Positions 19,376 to 28,613 of a stretch of DNA of 64,000 bases are shown in pieces (the stretch's first letter is position 1; each line of letters opens with the position of its first letter). The stretch spans positions 6,857 through 70,856 of the forward strand of contig CAWKJU010000022.1 of assembly GCA_963849955.1 (NCBI GenBank). The letters run 5' to 3'. Below the pieces are notes generated by a model, which was not told the origin of the DNA, did not search any database, and worked only from the letters and a program-made list of their open reading frames with translations. Position numbers and translations under genes: made by a program. This stretch comes from CAWFGW01 sp963849955 (lineage in GTDB: Bacteria; Bacteroidota; Bacteroidia; Cytophagales; JAAEPT01).

Positions 19376-19990
19376 GTGAATACAGAAATGATAGAAAACG
19401 TATTGAGTGATGCACAACTAGTGTCGCAGTATAAAAATGGACAGGAGTCTGCTTTTGCTGAGCTTTTAAATAGACACAAGCGTAAAGTTTACACAACTAT
19501 AGTGCTTATCGTTAAAGACCGCTACATCGCGGAAGATCTACTTCAGGAAAGTTTTATTAAAGCGATTGATCGCATCAAGCGAGGAAAGTACAATGAAGAA
19601 GGGAAGTTTGCGCCTTGGATCGCCCGAATTGCATACAACTTAGCCATTGATCACTTCCGAAGACAAAAACGTTACCCCACTATTTTAACTGAAGATGGTT
19701 CCAATGTATTTAATACCATGGAATTTTGCGAATCTTCTTTTGAAGACCAACAAATAAAAGAAGATACCCATAAACGTGTCCGTGCATTGATAGAAACCTT
19801 ACCAGAGTCTCAAAAAGAAGTGTTGGTTATGCGGCATTATGCCGAAATGAGTTTTCAAGAAATTGCGGAAGCTACGGGAGTAAGTATTAACACTGCTTTA
19901 GGCAGAATGCGCTATGCGCTTATTAACCTTAGAAAAAAAATGAATCAAACAAATACTTTAGCGTATGATAAAAACAACTACCCAACATGA
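19376..19990 (+). CDS. RNA polymerase ECF sigma factor (sigma-70 family)
   Basis: The 204-residue protein (200 if the ATG at 19388 is used in place of the GTG at 19376) has the two-domain ECF layout. Region 2 includes AEDLLQESFIKAI, about 55-75, and APWIARIAYNLAIDHFRR, about 80-100. Region 4 contains LPESQKEVLVMRHYAEMSFQ, followed by a helix-turn-helix with TGVSINTALGRMRYAL, about 140-185. ECF factors redirect RNA polymerase to envelope or stress genes. There is no classic transmembrane anti-sigma gene beside it; a 79-codon gene overlaps its end by 26 nt and shares its transcript. Confidence 0.93.
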   Translation: MNTEMIENVLSDAQLVSQYKNGQESAFAELLNRHKRKVYTTIVLIVKDRYIAEDLLQESFIKAIDRIKRGKYNEEGKFAPWIARIAYNLAIDHFRRQKRYPTILTEDGSNVFNTMEFCESSFEDQQIKEDTHKRVRALIETLPESQKEVLVMRHYAEMSFQEIAEATGVSINTALGRMRYALINLRKKMNQTNTLAYDKNNYPT

Positions 19991-20204
19991 CGTATTGCGA
20001 TACGTGTACAACGAAACTTCGAAAAAGGAAAATTCCGAAATCGAACAACAAATAATTTGTGATGACGAAAAATCCCAAGCATTCTTCGAATTCACTGACA
20101 CTAAAAGAAAACTAGAAGAAACATTTTTCGAACCTTCAAAAAAATCGATAGATGCAATTTTAGCTTTCTCGAAACTGTATGACAAATTAGAAACCGCTCG
20201 CTGA
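19965..20204 (+). CDS. Small acidic protein coupled to the ECF sigma factor
   Basis: The 79-residue soluble product overlaps the 3' end of the sigma-factor gene by 26 nt in another frame. It is rich in charged residues and predicted helical. Recognisable segments are HDVLRYVYNETSKKENSEIE and the C-terminal EPSKKSIDAILAFSKLYDKL. Small proteins of this design follow ECF sigma genes in related flavobacteria, from memory. It has neither the HxxxCxxC zinc motif of ZAS anti-sigma factors nor a membrane helix. A role in controlling the sigma factor is inferred only from position. Its stop codon lies inside the terminator hairpin. Confidence 0.7.
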   Translation: MIKTTTQHDVLRYVYNETSKKENSEIEQQIICDDEKSQAFFEFTDTKRKLEETFFEPSKKSIDAILAFSKLYDKLETAR

Positions 20205-20215
20205 GCGGTTTTTTT
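20192..20215 (+). terminator. Rho-independent terminator overlapping a stop codon
   Basis: AACCGCTC (20192-20199) pairs with GAGCGGTT (20203-20210) around a GCT loop, followed by seven T counted from the end of the stem. The TGA stop of the small sigma-linked gene (20202-20204) lies at the loop-stem border, so the terminator shares bases with the last four codons. Confidence 0.92.
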
Positions 20216-20315
20216 ATGCTTTATAATTAACCACCATGTAAGGCGTTACCATTTTAGTATTTAAAGTATTAACACATGGAAAAGCAATTCGATTGTTGTA
20301 ACTTTTCAATTCACC

Positions 20316-23300
20316 ATGAATAGGAATACTTTCTTTTTAGTCATTACACTTTTATCAACTTGGCTGTCGGTTCAAGCGCAGTTCAATCAATTCGATCATT
20401 TCCGATTTATCGAAAACAAAGGTCAGCACCCTTCTGATGGACTTTTCATCTCGCCATTTCCTGGCGGAGAAATAATTATTCGAGAGACTTCGTTGTTCTA
20501 TCATTTTCACGATGCAAATAAAGAAAAGGAAATATTAGAAAAAGCTCATGAAGGTGTTATCGACACTGCACTAATAGACCATCACAGCTTTATGGTTGGC
20601 TTTTTAGACGCAAATAAAGCAACCATAGTGGGTAAAGACAGCCTGATAGAAGTTCGCAATTACCTCAAAGGAAACGATCCCTCAAAATGGATTCAAAAAG
20701 TGCATGCCTACCAACAAATTGATTACTTAAACATTTACCCTAATACTGATTTAAGCATCTTTCAAAAAAATGGCAAAACAAAATATGAATTTGTAGCCAA
20801 GCCTGGATCCAAACCCCAAAAAATTAGACTTCAATATTCTGGTGCAAGTAAAATCTATTTGAATGGTGAGCAGTTAGTCATACAAACAACACTAGGCAAT
20901 GTGATTGAAGATGCACCATTTGCCTACCAAACCATTGGGGACAAACGTGTTCAAGTGGAATGTCGTTATGTGTTAAAAGACTCAACATTACGGTATAAAC
21001 TAGGGAAATACGATAAAGATTATCCTTTAGTTATTGATCCAAAACTCATCTTCTCCACTTCCTCAGGATCCTTGGCTGATAATTGGGGAAACACAGCTTG
21101 TTATGATCGTAGAGGTAACTTATACACTGGCGGAACGGTGTTTGCAACTTCTAGTGGAACCTTTGGAACCCGTTTACCAAACGGATTTCCAACTACTTTA
21201 GGAGCCTTTCAAGACACTATTCAAGGTGGTGACACCGATATGGGAATTATGAAATTTGATTCGTCTGGTACTTTTCTTCATTATTCGACTATTATTGGCG
21301 GATCTGATGCGGAGATTCCAACTAGTACTGTTGTGAATGAAAATAATGAGTTATACATTTTAGGAACTACATCTTCTCCTGATTTTCCAGTAACAACAGG
21401 AGCTTTTGATACCAGCTTTGATGGTAATTTTCCTACCTATACATGGTATGTGAATGGTGTAGAGACTGCTACTGGTCCAACCTTTAACTCTAGCACTTTA
21501 ACCCCTGGTGATGAGGTGTCTGCGCAACTAATAAACAGTTATACCTGCGCAGGAACTTTAATCAACAACTCGAATATTATTACTTTAAAACAAGCCCCTA
21601 GCCCAACAGTAACTATTACTTCAAATGCTACAGGTTTTTGTCCTGGTAATGCTGTTGATTTTACAGCCACTGTTACAAATGGTAGGTTACCATCCTATGA
21701 ATGGTTTTTAAACGGTATTTCCGTAGGAACAAACTCCCCTACGTTTAGTCTTCCAACTCCGTCAGCTGGGGATAGTGTGAATGTTGTCGTTACAGATGCT
21801 AGTTGTTCTCCATCATCGGTTACAGACACCTCTGAATATATCGTGTTAGTTTCGGCTGCAGATAGCACACTTCAAGTTTCAATTTCAGACACTCTACCTT
21901 TGTGTTCATCTAGTGTACACACCTTTACTTCTTTAACTAATTATTCTACTCCAAATATGAGTTATCGATGGCTGGTCAACGGATTACAAAGAGGAACACT
22001 AGCAGATTTTAACACTTCAAACTTAGTAAATGGCTCTACCATTCAGCTTGTTGTAACAACTGGCGCGGGCTGTGGTAGTTCAGCAACTGACAGTTCTAAT
22101 ATACTTACTATTAATAATGCAAAAACAGTTACTCCAGAAATATCCATAACTCCGCGAGAATATTCAGATTGTGATGATGTCGTGATTTTGGATGCTGAGT
22201 TTACAAACGGAGGTACTAATCCTCGTATTAATTGGTATTTAGACGATAGTGTTTTAGTTGCCGTTAACAGAACAGCAATCAGTTATTCTCGTAAATTCTT
22301 TGAAAATGTATCTGTCAGAGCAGAATTTATTTCCTCTATTGGATGCAATAGTATACCAACGGGAACAACATCCACCACTTTTAATCTTCCTAAGAACCCG
22401 CTATCCCTTATTGATTTCACAATTAGCACAAACAACGATACACTTTGTGGTAGTGAACCAGCATTTTTTCAAGCGCAAGCAAACAAGGCTTCTCGAAGAA
22501 CGGTTACAACCGTAGGTGGTTATCAGTTTAATAACGGAACGGATATCGTTGTTATTCGGCTAAACCAAGACGGAAGTGCAATTATGAATGCAACCTATGT
22601 TGGTGGGCGTGGAAATGATGGGGTCATCGAAACAAACTCACAACTCACTAACAATTATGGTGACCAATTGCGTGGTGATATAAATCTGGATAGTTTGGGG
22701 AATGTATATGTAGCTTCTACTACTTCTTCTATTGATTTTCCAACAGTAAATGCCGCTCAACCTACCTATGGTGGAGGACAAACTGATGGAGTAGTATTTA
22801 AATTGAATCCCTCACTCAGTACCATGATATTTAGTACCTATTTAGGTGGTGCTGCAAGTGATGGAGCTTTTTCTATTCAAACAAATCAAGCACGAGAAGT
22901 ATATGCTGGTGGCGGTACAACTAGTCCAAATTTTCCAATTACACCAGGGACGTTAATTAATACTCATCAAGGGGATGTCGATGGGTTCATTAGTCACTTC
23001 TCAACCACCGGTAACACATTAATTAATTCTACTTTCTTAGGCACAAAAGCCTTTGATCAAACTTATTTTATTCAAGTTGACACAAATAGTAATGTTTATG
23101 GTCTAGGACAAACCAAAGGGAGGTACCCCGTTTTTAAATCAAAGTATTCCAATCCTAATTCAGGTATATTTATACAAAAACTATCTCCTGACTTAAGTAC
23201 TTCTATTTTTTCAACAGTTATTGGCGACTTAGACGAATCTACCCCGATTCTTCCTAACATTTCCCCTACAGCTTTTCTAGTCAACGAATGTGAGAATATA

Positions 23301-25217
23301 TTTATTTCGGGATGGGGAGGTGCCGTCAATAATCGCGCTGTTCAATTTAACTCAGGAGATAGCTTATATAGTTACCCACTATATAATGGTGGAAACACCC
23401 TAAATATGCCCATAACTCCTAATGCCTACCAAAGCAATACTGATGGGAGTGATTTTTATTTAGCTGTGCTCTCAAAAAATGCTGATTCGCTTATATATTC
23501 TACGTATTTCGGTGGTCCGCAATCGGAAGAACATGTGGATGGTGGGACCAGCAGGTTTGATTTTAGAGGTATAGTTTACCAATCCGTTTGTAGTGGCTGT
23601 AGAGGTCTCAGAGATTTTCCTACTGAACCAGATGACGGTAGTGATGCCACCTATCCCAAAAGGAATTTGAGTCAAAATTGCAACAATGGTGTATTTAAAT
23701 TTGACTTAGCGACCTTAATTGCAGACTTTGAAATACCAGACAGCTGTCTTTCTAGAGCGGTCGTATTTAAAAATACAAGTTCTGGTGGAATTGACTTTAC
23801 CTGGGATTTTGGTGATGGAAAAAGCGCTTTTAATCCTATTCTTGAAGATCAAACTCACACTTATGAATTTCCAGGATTTTATGAAGTTAAGTTAATAGCA
23901 ACAGATTTGACCACCTGCATAGGAAAAGATACTGCCCAAAAAACTATTTACATACCAGAATTACTTATACCTTATCATTATTATGATACAATTTGTGAAG
24001 GCTCAACAACGCCTTTAGATTTGATTACCACTGGTGCTGAGGATAGTATTCAATGGTCTCCTCCAACTGATTTAGATAATGTAACTATACCTAACCCGAT
24101 ATTTTCTGGTAGTACTTCTGCACAATACCTGATTACTGTTAAAGACACCTCACAATGTGAAAAGGTGGATACCTTTGATATAGCAGTATTACCTATTTTA
24201 GAAGCCAATTTCACCACCAACACCGATTGTAATTTTGGGAAAATAATTCTCACTAACGAATCTGTTAATGGTAAATTATTCGAGTGGGATTTTGGTGATG
24301 GAAGCATAGACACCACCTACACGTTAGAACCATTTAGTCATATATATAAATCCAGTGGATTTTACTCTATCAGCTTAAAAGCTATAAATGACTCTACTTG
24401 TAACCAGGCAGATTACGTATCAAATATAATCGTACAAATTCGTGACTCTTTGGCTGTAGAAAAAGACACCACTATATGTAAATTTAGTTCGGTTCAACTC
24501 CAAGTGACACAAGGAAGAGACCCAGTTTGGGAAAGTTCACCAACATTAAGCTGTACAGACTGCTCAAACCCAGTCGCTTCGCCATTAGAAACTACTACTT
24601 ATTATGTAAGTATAACTGAAGATACCTGTGTTGACAGAGATAGTATCACTGTTACCATTTACCCTGATAACAACCTCTTAGCAGCTATTGATGCTGAAGT
24701 TCCCCGATGTTATACAGATACGGTATATTTTAGAGGAAATATTGAAAACAATGATTGTATTTGCTGTAGCCAGCCACAAAAATGGTTGTGGGATTTTGGT
24801 GATGGAGACACCTCTGAGCAGAAAAATCCAACTCATAAATATAATGCCGAAGGTCCGTATACTGTTAGCTTAACCATCTTTACAAATACAGATACCGCTT
24901 GGGTTTCTTATCCTCTTTCTATATATCACCCAGATTCGTGTTTAAAAAATATTTTTATTCCTAATGCATTTTCTCCCAATGATGATTTGTCCAATGACAT
25001 TTTATATGTGAGAGCCATCAACATTTCAGAACTCGAGTTTCGCTTATTTAACCGATGGGGTGAAGAAGTTTTTTACACTAACAATAAAAATAAAGGTTGG
25101 GATGGTAATTATAAAGGAACAAAAATGTCGCCCCAAGTTTTTACTTATACTTGTAGAGCGACATTTTGGGATGGAGAAGAGTTTTATCAAGAAGGGAATG
25201 TAACCCTTCTTGAGTGA
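20316..25217 (+). CDS. Giant T9SS type B cargo protein with ENKGQ, SBBP, Ig-like and PKD modules
   Basis: The 1633-residue protein begins with a signal peptide (ending SVQAQ at residue 22) and the N-terminal domain marked by FIENKGQHP. SBBP-type beta-propeller repeats (TTSSPDFPVTTGAFDTSFDG and similar) occupy roughly 255-370 and 733-1130. Between them, residues about 371-732 hold Ig-like units with the core YxWxxNG, starting and ending in half units. Three PKD domains with WDFGDG follow (near 1165, 1325 and 1490). The C-terminus has FIPNAFSPNDD and a final FWDGEEFYQEGNVTLLE, the gliding-motility-associated type B sorting domain. Such proteins are exported by the T9SS and stay surface attached. 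A PorP/SprF gene, the usual partner type, lies about 1 kb downstream. Confidence 0.9.
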   Translation: MNRNTFFLVITLLSTWLSVQAQFNQFDHFRFIENKGQHPSDGLFISPFPGGEIIIRETSLFYHFHDANKEKEILEKAHEGVIDTALIDHHSFMVGFLDANKATIVGKDSLIEVRNYLKGNDPSKWIQKVHAYQQIDYLNIYPNTDLSIFQKNGKTKYEFVAKPGSKPQKIRLQYSGASKIYLNGEQLVIQTTLGNVIEDAPFAYQTIGDKRVQVECRYVLKDSTLRYKLGKYDKDYPLVIDPKLIFSTSSGSLADNWGNTACYDRRGNLYTGGTVFATSSGTFGTRLPNGFPTTLGAFQDTIQGGDTDMGIMKFDSSGTFLHYSTIIGGSDAEIPTSTVVNENNELYILGTTSSPDFPVTTGAFDTSFDGNFPTYTWYVNGVETATGPTFNSSTLTPGDEVSAQLINSYTCAGTLINNSNIITLKQAPSPTVTITSNATGFCPGNAVDFTATVTNGRLPSYEWFLNGISVGTNSPTFSLPTPSAGDSVNVVVTDASCSPSSVTDTSEYIVLVSAADSTLQVSISDTLPLCSSSVHTFTSLTNYSTPNMSYRWLVNGLQRGTLADFNTSNLVNGSTIQLVVTTGAGCGSSATDSSNILTINNAKTVTPEISITPREYSDCDDVVILDAEFTNGGTNPRINWYLDDSVLVAVNRTAISYSRKFFENVSVRAEFISSIGCNSIPTGTTSTTFNLPKNPLSLIDFTISTNNDTLCGSEPAFFQAQANKASRRTVTTVGGYQFNNGTDIVVIRLNQDGSAIMNATYVGGRGNDGVIETNSQLTNNYGDQLRGDINLDSLGNVYVASTTSSIDFPTVNAAQPTYGGGQTDGVVFKLNPSLSTMIFSTYLGGAASDGAFSIQTNQAREVYAGGGTTSPNFPITPGTLINTHQGDVDGFISHFSTTGNTLINSTFLGTKAFDQTYFIQVDTNSNVYGLGQTKGRYPVFKSKYSNPNSGIFIQKLSPDLSTSIFSTVIGDLDESTPILPNISPTAFLVNECENIFISGWGGAVNNRAVQFNSGDSLYSYPLYNGGNTLNMPITPNAYQSNTDGSDFYLAVLSKNADSLIYSTYFGGPQSEEHVDGGTSRFDFRGIVYQSVCSGCRGLRDFPTEPDDGSDATYPKRNLSQNCNNGVFKFDLATLIADFEIPDSCLSRAVVFKNTSSGGIDFTWDFGDGKSAFNPILEDQTHTYEFPGFYEVKLIATDLTTCIGKDTAQKTIYIPELLIPYHYYDTICEGSTTPLDLITTGAEDSIQWSPPTDLDNVTIPNPIFSGSTSAQYLITVKDTSQCEKVDTFDIAVLPILEANFTTNTDCNFGKIILTNESVNGKLFEWDFGDGSIDTTYTLEPFSHIYKSSGFYSISLKAINDSTCNQADYVSNIIVQIRDSLAVEKDTTICKFSSVQLQVTQGRDPVWESSPTLSCTDCSNPVASPLETTTYYVSITEDTCVDRDSITVTIYPDNNLLAAIDAEVPRCYTDTVYFRGNIENNDCICCSQPQKWLWDFGDGDTSEQKNPTHKYNAEGPYTVSLTIFTNTDTAWVSYPLSIYHPDSCLKNIFIPNAFSPNDDLSNDILYVRAINISELEFRLFNRWGEEVFYTNNKNKGWDGNYKGTKMSPQVFTYTCRATFWDGEEFYQEGNVTLLE
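25187..25213. terminator. Hairpin in the last codons of the type B cargo gene (probable terminator element)
   Basis: TCAAGAAGGG (25187-25196) and CCCTTCTTGA (25204-25213) form a perfect 10-bp stem with a 7-nt loop. It lies entirely within the final coding bases, directly before the convergent lipoprotein gene's stop. Only a short delayed T-rich stretch follows on either strand, so its termination strength is uncertain. It is the only stem-loop between these converging genes. Confidence 0.55.
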
Positions 25218-26051
25218 TTATCTTTTAACGTATTTGAGGTTGAAATTATAAACATCCGAATCAGCCCCTTCGTTATCAGTTACGCTATTAATTAAAATAA
25301 CAACATAGCCAAACTCAGTATCAGACTTCTTATATTTTATTAAAATTTTATCATTCGCTTGAATATTTCCAATTTGATTAGTCGTAACATTAATATCCAT
25401 CGCTTGTTTTACACTTTCCAGTGTGGCGTCTTCATATTTAAAAGTTGAACTTTTTAGAAACTCTGTACCGTCTAATCCAATCCACTTTTTTGATAGTGTT
25501 TTTGTGGGGTTTCCTGTCGTATCAGTGGCATCTATAAAAGCAATACCATCCAAAATAGAGTCTGCCTCGACAACTTTTCTTTCTTTTAAGTTATAACCAC
25601 CTTGTCCATCGGTCGAAATGCTAGAGTATAACAAGATCCCTTCAAGCGGTGTTAATTGAGTAGATGAAATGTAAACACGTGAAAACAATGGTGATCGCCT
25701 TCCTTCTACGTCAAGAACTATAAAATTATATTGGTAATAATTACTTCCAGCAGGAGGATACTGTACTAAAAACTCATATTCTTTGTAATATTTTTTAGTA
25801 CCTGGTTTTTCTAGAACTAAAGTGTCTACTTTTAATTCGTTTTGAGCTTGTCGAGTAATAAGAAAAGTTTGAATTTCATACTCTGAATTAACTTGACAGG
25901 TATATTTCATTTTTTCATTTACCTTTTTTTCAACACCCGTTGAAGGCGAGAGGACAAATAAGATATCTTCTACATCACCATCCTCTTTATCAGAACATGA
26001 GGTAGATAATAATACAATTGAAATAAAAAGTAGAGATAATAGCTTGTTCAT
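25218..26051 (-). CDS. Lipoprotein of unknown function
   Basis: The 277-residue product has a lipoprotein signal peptide with lipobox LSTSC (C19) followed by SDKEDGD, an acidic start typical of surface-exported Bacteroidota lipoproteins. The rest is predicted beta-rich, with no enzyme motif; it ends YNFNLKYVKR. I recognise no family. It lies between a type B T9SS cargo gene and a PorP/SprF gene but on the opposite strand, so it is not in an operon with them. A near-consensus -7 box lies 25 nt before the start codon. Confidence 0.8.
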   Translation of the reverse strand: MNKLLSLLFISIVLLSTSCSDKEDGDVEDILFVLSPSTGVEKKVNEKMKYTCQVNSEYEIQTFLITRQAQNELKVDTLVLEKPGTKKYYKEYEFLVQYPPAGSNYYQYNFIVLDVEGRRSPLFSRVYISSTQLTPLEGILLYSSISTDGQGGYNLKERKVVEADSILDGIAFIDATDTTGNPTKTLSKKWIGLDGTEFLKSSTFKYEDATLESVKQAMDINVTTNQIGNIQANDKILIKYKKSDTEFGYVVILINSVTDNEGADSDVYNFNLKYVKR

Positions 26052-26075
26052 TTCTTCAAATAATTATTTAGACCT

Positions 26076-26084
26076 GCAAAGGTA
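26076..26084 (-). promoter_or_regulatory. -7 box of the lipoprotein gene promoter
   Basis: On the minus strand this reads TACCTTTGC, a full match to the extended Bacteroidota -7 consensus TAnnTTTGC. No clear TTG is seen at the -33 spacing. It implies a 5' leader of about 15-20 nt before the lipoprotein start codon at 26051. Confidence 0.6.
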
Positions 26085-26180
26085 TCGATTTTTTTAAAGA
26101 ACCTGCTTTGCATAAGACAATTATCACTTACTATTAATTCTTGCTAGTAACCTTTATCTTTAAAAAGGTATTAATAAATT

Positions 26181-27281
26181 ATGCGACTAATTCATCTGTT
26201 TTTGATCACTCTTATTGTTCCTTTTGTTGGAATAGGTCAAGACCTGCACTTTAGTCAACACTATGCTTCGCCCTTACACTTAAATCCAGCCATGACTGGT
26301 GTTTTTGATTTTGACTTCAAAAATAAAGATTTACGACTGAGCAGCATTTACCGACAACAATGGCGAACAATTCGAGGTCCATATATTAATAAAGCTACAC
26401 CATTTAATACAAGCATATTTTCTGCTGATGGCTTAATAAAAAGGCAAAAAGATTTAATCGGTAGCTATTTTGGCATTGGTGCTATTTTTTATCACGATGT
26501 AGCTGGAGATCTCAACTATGAATCACAATATAGTGGGTTATCATTTTCTTATGGTCAAAAACTTAACCGTGAATCAACCACTTATTTGAGCATCGGCTTA
26601 ATGACTGCCTTTGGAAGAAACTCTGTAGATTTTTCTAAGGGGGTTTTTGACAACCAGTGGAATGGGTTAGCCTATGACCCCAATTTACCAACAGGAGAAG
26701 TCTTCCCTGCTAACAATACGACCTATACAGACATCTCGACTGGAATTGCGTTTAGCACCTTTCCCTCAGAACGAGCAAAACATACCTTCGGAATTGGTTT
26801 ATTTCACTTAAATACTCCTCAACAAAATTTATATGAGAATAACGAATCCATGCTCCCTCGCAAACTTGTGATTCATTATCAAGGACAAATTCCTATCAGT
26901 CACCATAGAGAAATAGTTCCTCTCGGATTTTATCATACACAAGCCAATGCATATGAGCTGAATGTGGGCGGAATGATGAAATTCAACTTCTTAGATGCTG
27001 AATTTAAGGATTTTAAAAACTTACAATTCGGTGGTTCTTATCGATTGGTAGGGAATAGAGACGTGCTAACAAAAAGTGATGCTTTTATTATTTTGATTAG
27101 AACTCAATACCGTAATTTTCTTTTAGGTGCTTCTTACGATTCTAATTTATCGGGTTTAACACCAGCCACACGTACTGTTGGTGCTTTTGAAGTAAGTTTA
27201 GTTTACTACTTGGATTTATATAAAAAGAATAGACAACCAAGCCGCAAAGCAAAAAACTACAGGCCTGTTTGTCCAGACTAA
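26181..27281 (+). CDS. PorP/SprF-family T9SS outer-membrane protein
   Basis: The 366-residue product has a signal peptide (MRLIHLFLITLIVPFVGIGQ) followed at once by DLHFSQHYASPLHLNPAMTG, the hallmark N-terminus of the PorP/SprF family. The body shows alternating beta-strands of a predicted outer-membrane barrel (AFSTFPSERAKHTFGIGLFH, GGMMKFNF, LLGASYDSNLSGL). Family members partner individual T9SS cargo proteins, especially type B ones such as SprB with SprF. The nearest candidate cargo is the 1633-residue type B protein upstream. It converges on rpiB with a 3-nt gap. Confidence 0.92.
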   Translation: MRLIHLFLITLIVPFVGIGQDLHFSQHYASPLHLNPAMTGVFDFDFKNKDLRLSSIYRQQWRTIRGPYINKATPFNTSIFSADGLIKRQKDLIGSYFGIGAIFYHDVAGDLNYESQYSGLSFSYGQKLNRESTTYLSIGLMTAFGRNSVDFSKGVFDNQWNGLAYDPNLPTGEVFPANNTTYTDISTGIAFSTFPSERAKHTFGIGLFHLNTPQQNLYENNESMLPRKLVIHYQGQIPISHHREIVPLGFYHTQANAYELNVGGMMKFNFLDAEFKDFKNLQFGGSYRLVGNRDVLTKSDAFIILIRTQYRNFLLGASYDSNLSGLTPATRTVGAFEVSLVYYLDLYKKNRQPSRKAKNYRPVCPD

Positions 27282-27284
27282 TTT

Positions 27285-27716
27285 TTAGCAAATAGCTATC
27301 TTATCTCTTCGCTTTTCGTGTCTTCCTCCCTCGAATTCTGTTGAAAAAAATGCTTCAACTATTTCCTTTGCTTTTTCTAATGAAATAAAGCGTGCTGGAA
27401 GCGCAACAATATTTGCATCATTGTGCGATCGGGCTAAAACCGCCAACTCCTCTTCCCAGGCCATTGCGGAACGAACATTAGCATATTTGTTAGCGACCAT
27501 ATTTACACCATTGGCACTGCCACAAATTAAGATTCCTAAAGGATATTTACCTTCGTGAATTGATTTCGCTAAAGGATGTGCAAAGTCTGGATAATCGCAC
27601 GAAGCTTCTGAATCGGGACCAAAGTCAATGACCTCGTGTCCTGCTTCTACTAAAAATTGTTTGATTGCCTCTTTGTATTGATACCCTGCGTGATCGCCAC
27701 CTATTGGAATTTTCAT
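27285..27716 (-). CDS. rpiB: Ribose 5-phosphate isomerase B
   Basis: RpiB interconverts ribose 5-phosphate and ribulose 5-phosphate in the pentose phosphate pathway. The 143-residue length is typical. Visible motifs are GGDHAGYQYKE at the N-terminus (the phosphate-binding and general-base region), DFGPDSEASCDYPDFA, and LICGSANGVNMVANK with the catalytic cysteine. The end of tatC overlaps this gene's start by one base, so both are probably on one transcript. Confidence 0.95.
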   Translation of the reverse strand: MKIPIGGDHAGYQYKEAIKQFLVEAGHEVIDFGPDSEASCDYPDFAHPLAKSIHEGKYPLGILICGSANGVNMVANKYANVRSAMAWEEELAVLARSHNDANIVALPARFISLEKAKEIVEAFFSTEFEGGRHEKRRDKIAIC

Positions 27717-28597
27717 TATGCTTTATTTATTTGTTCTTGATATTTCTTTGCTACTCGAGCAGAAATTTTAATACTCAACTCATATAACCCATATACTGGA
27801 ACAGATACCAAAATCTGACTTAACACATCTGGTGGTGTTATAATCGCTGATATCACTAATATAGAAACAAATGCGTGTTTTCTATAATTCCGCATAAATT
27901 CTGGTGTTAACACTCCTATTTTAGAAAAGAAATAAGCAAACACAGGTAGTTGAAACATGATACCACAGGCCAACACCAACATAATTAAAGTGTTCACATA
28001 AGAGGTCAAATCAAACTCATTAATGATGGAATCATCTACCTGATAACTTCCTAAAAAGTTAATGGAAAGTGGGGCAATAATAAAATAACCAAACGAGATT
28101 CCTAAGAAAAATAAGCTGGAGACAAAAAAAGTAGTTCCACGAGCTACTTTTTGCTCAGCACTATACATTGCGGGTTTAATAAATCGCCACATTTCCCAAA
28201 ATAAATATGGAAAAGCAACCACTAAACCCAAGACAAATGAAGACGTTAGGTGCATTACAAACTGACCTGTCATTTGCCTACTTTGTATTGTAAACGGCAT
28301 TTCATTTAAACACAAGGCATCAATTTTTACTAATTCAGAAAGCTGACACAGCCACTGAAAAGTAATAAAATCAACCCGAGATGGACCGAGTATAATAATT
28401 CCGAAAACGATTTTTTTACTAACAAAAGCAACAATGGCTAACACCAACACGGCAATCACTGATCGCATTAAGTGCCAACGCAGTTCTTCCAGATGCTCTA
28501 AAAAAGTCATTTCCACTTGAGCCGGCTCCACGCTTTTTCCTGCTTGACGTTTTGCCAAGATTTTATTTAACCCTTTATCATCAACTTGATCAAGCAT
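27716..28597 (-). CDS. tatC: Sec-independent protein translocase subunit TatC
   Basis: TatC is the inner-membrane receptor for twin-arginine signal peptides. The 293-residue protein has the family start MTFLEHLEELRWHLMRS near residue 29 and six hydrophobic helices. Conserved features include FVLGLVVAFPYLFWEMWRFIKPAM and the PLSINFLGSY segment. The N-terminal extension of about 28 residues and the long first periplasmic loop with two cysteines are unremarkable for Bacteroidota. No tatA is nearby. The inverted-repeat element at 28614-28700 lies directly upstream and may carry or block its promoter; read-through from glyA is the alternative. Confidence 0.96.
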   Translation of the reverse strand: MLDQVDDKGLNKILAKRQAGKSVEPAQVEMTFLEHLEELRWHLMRSVIAVLVLAIVAFVSKKIVFGIIILGPSRVDFITFQWLCQLSELVKIDALCLNEMPFTIQSRQMTGQFVMHLTSSFVLGLVVAFPYLFWEMWRFIKPAMYSAEQKVARGTTFFVSSLFFLGISFGYFIIAPLSINFLGSYQVDDSIINEFDLTSYVNTLIMLVLACGIMFQLPVFAYFFSKIGVLTPEFMRNYRKHAFVSILVISAIITPPDVLSQILVSVPVYGLYELSIKISARVAKKYQEQINKA

Positions 28598-28613
28598 AGG
28601 GATTTGTCATAAC

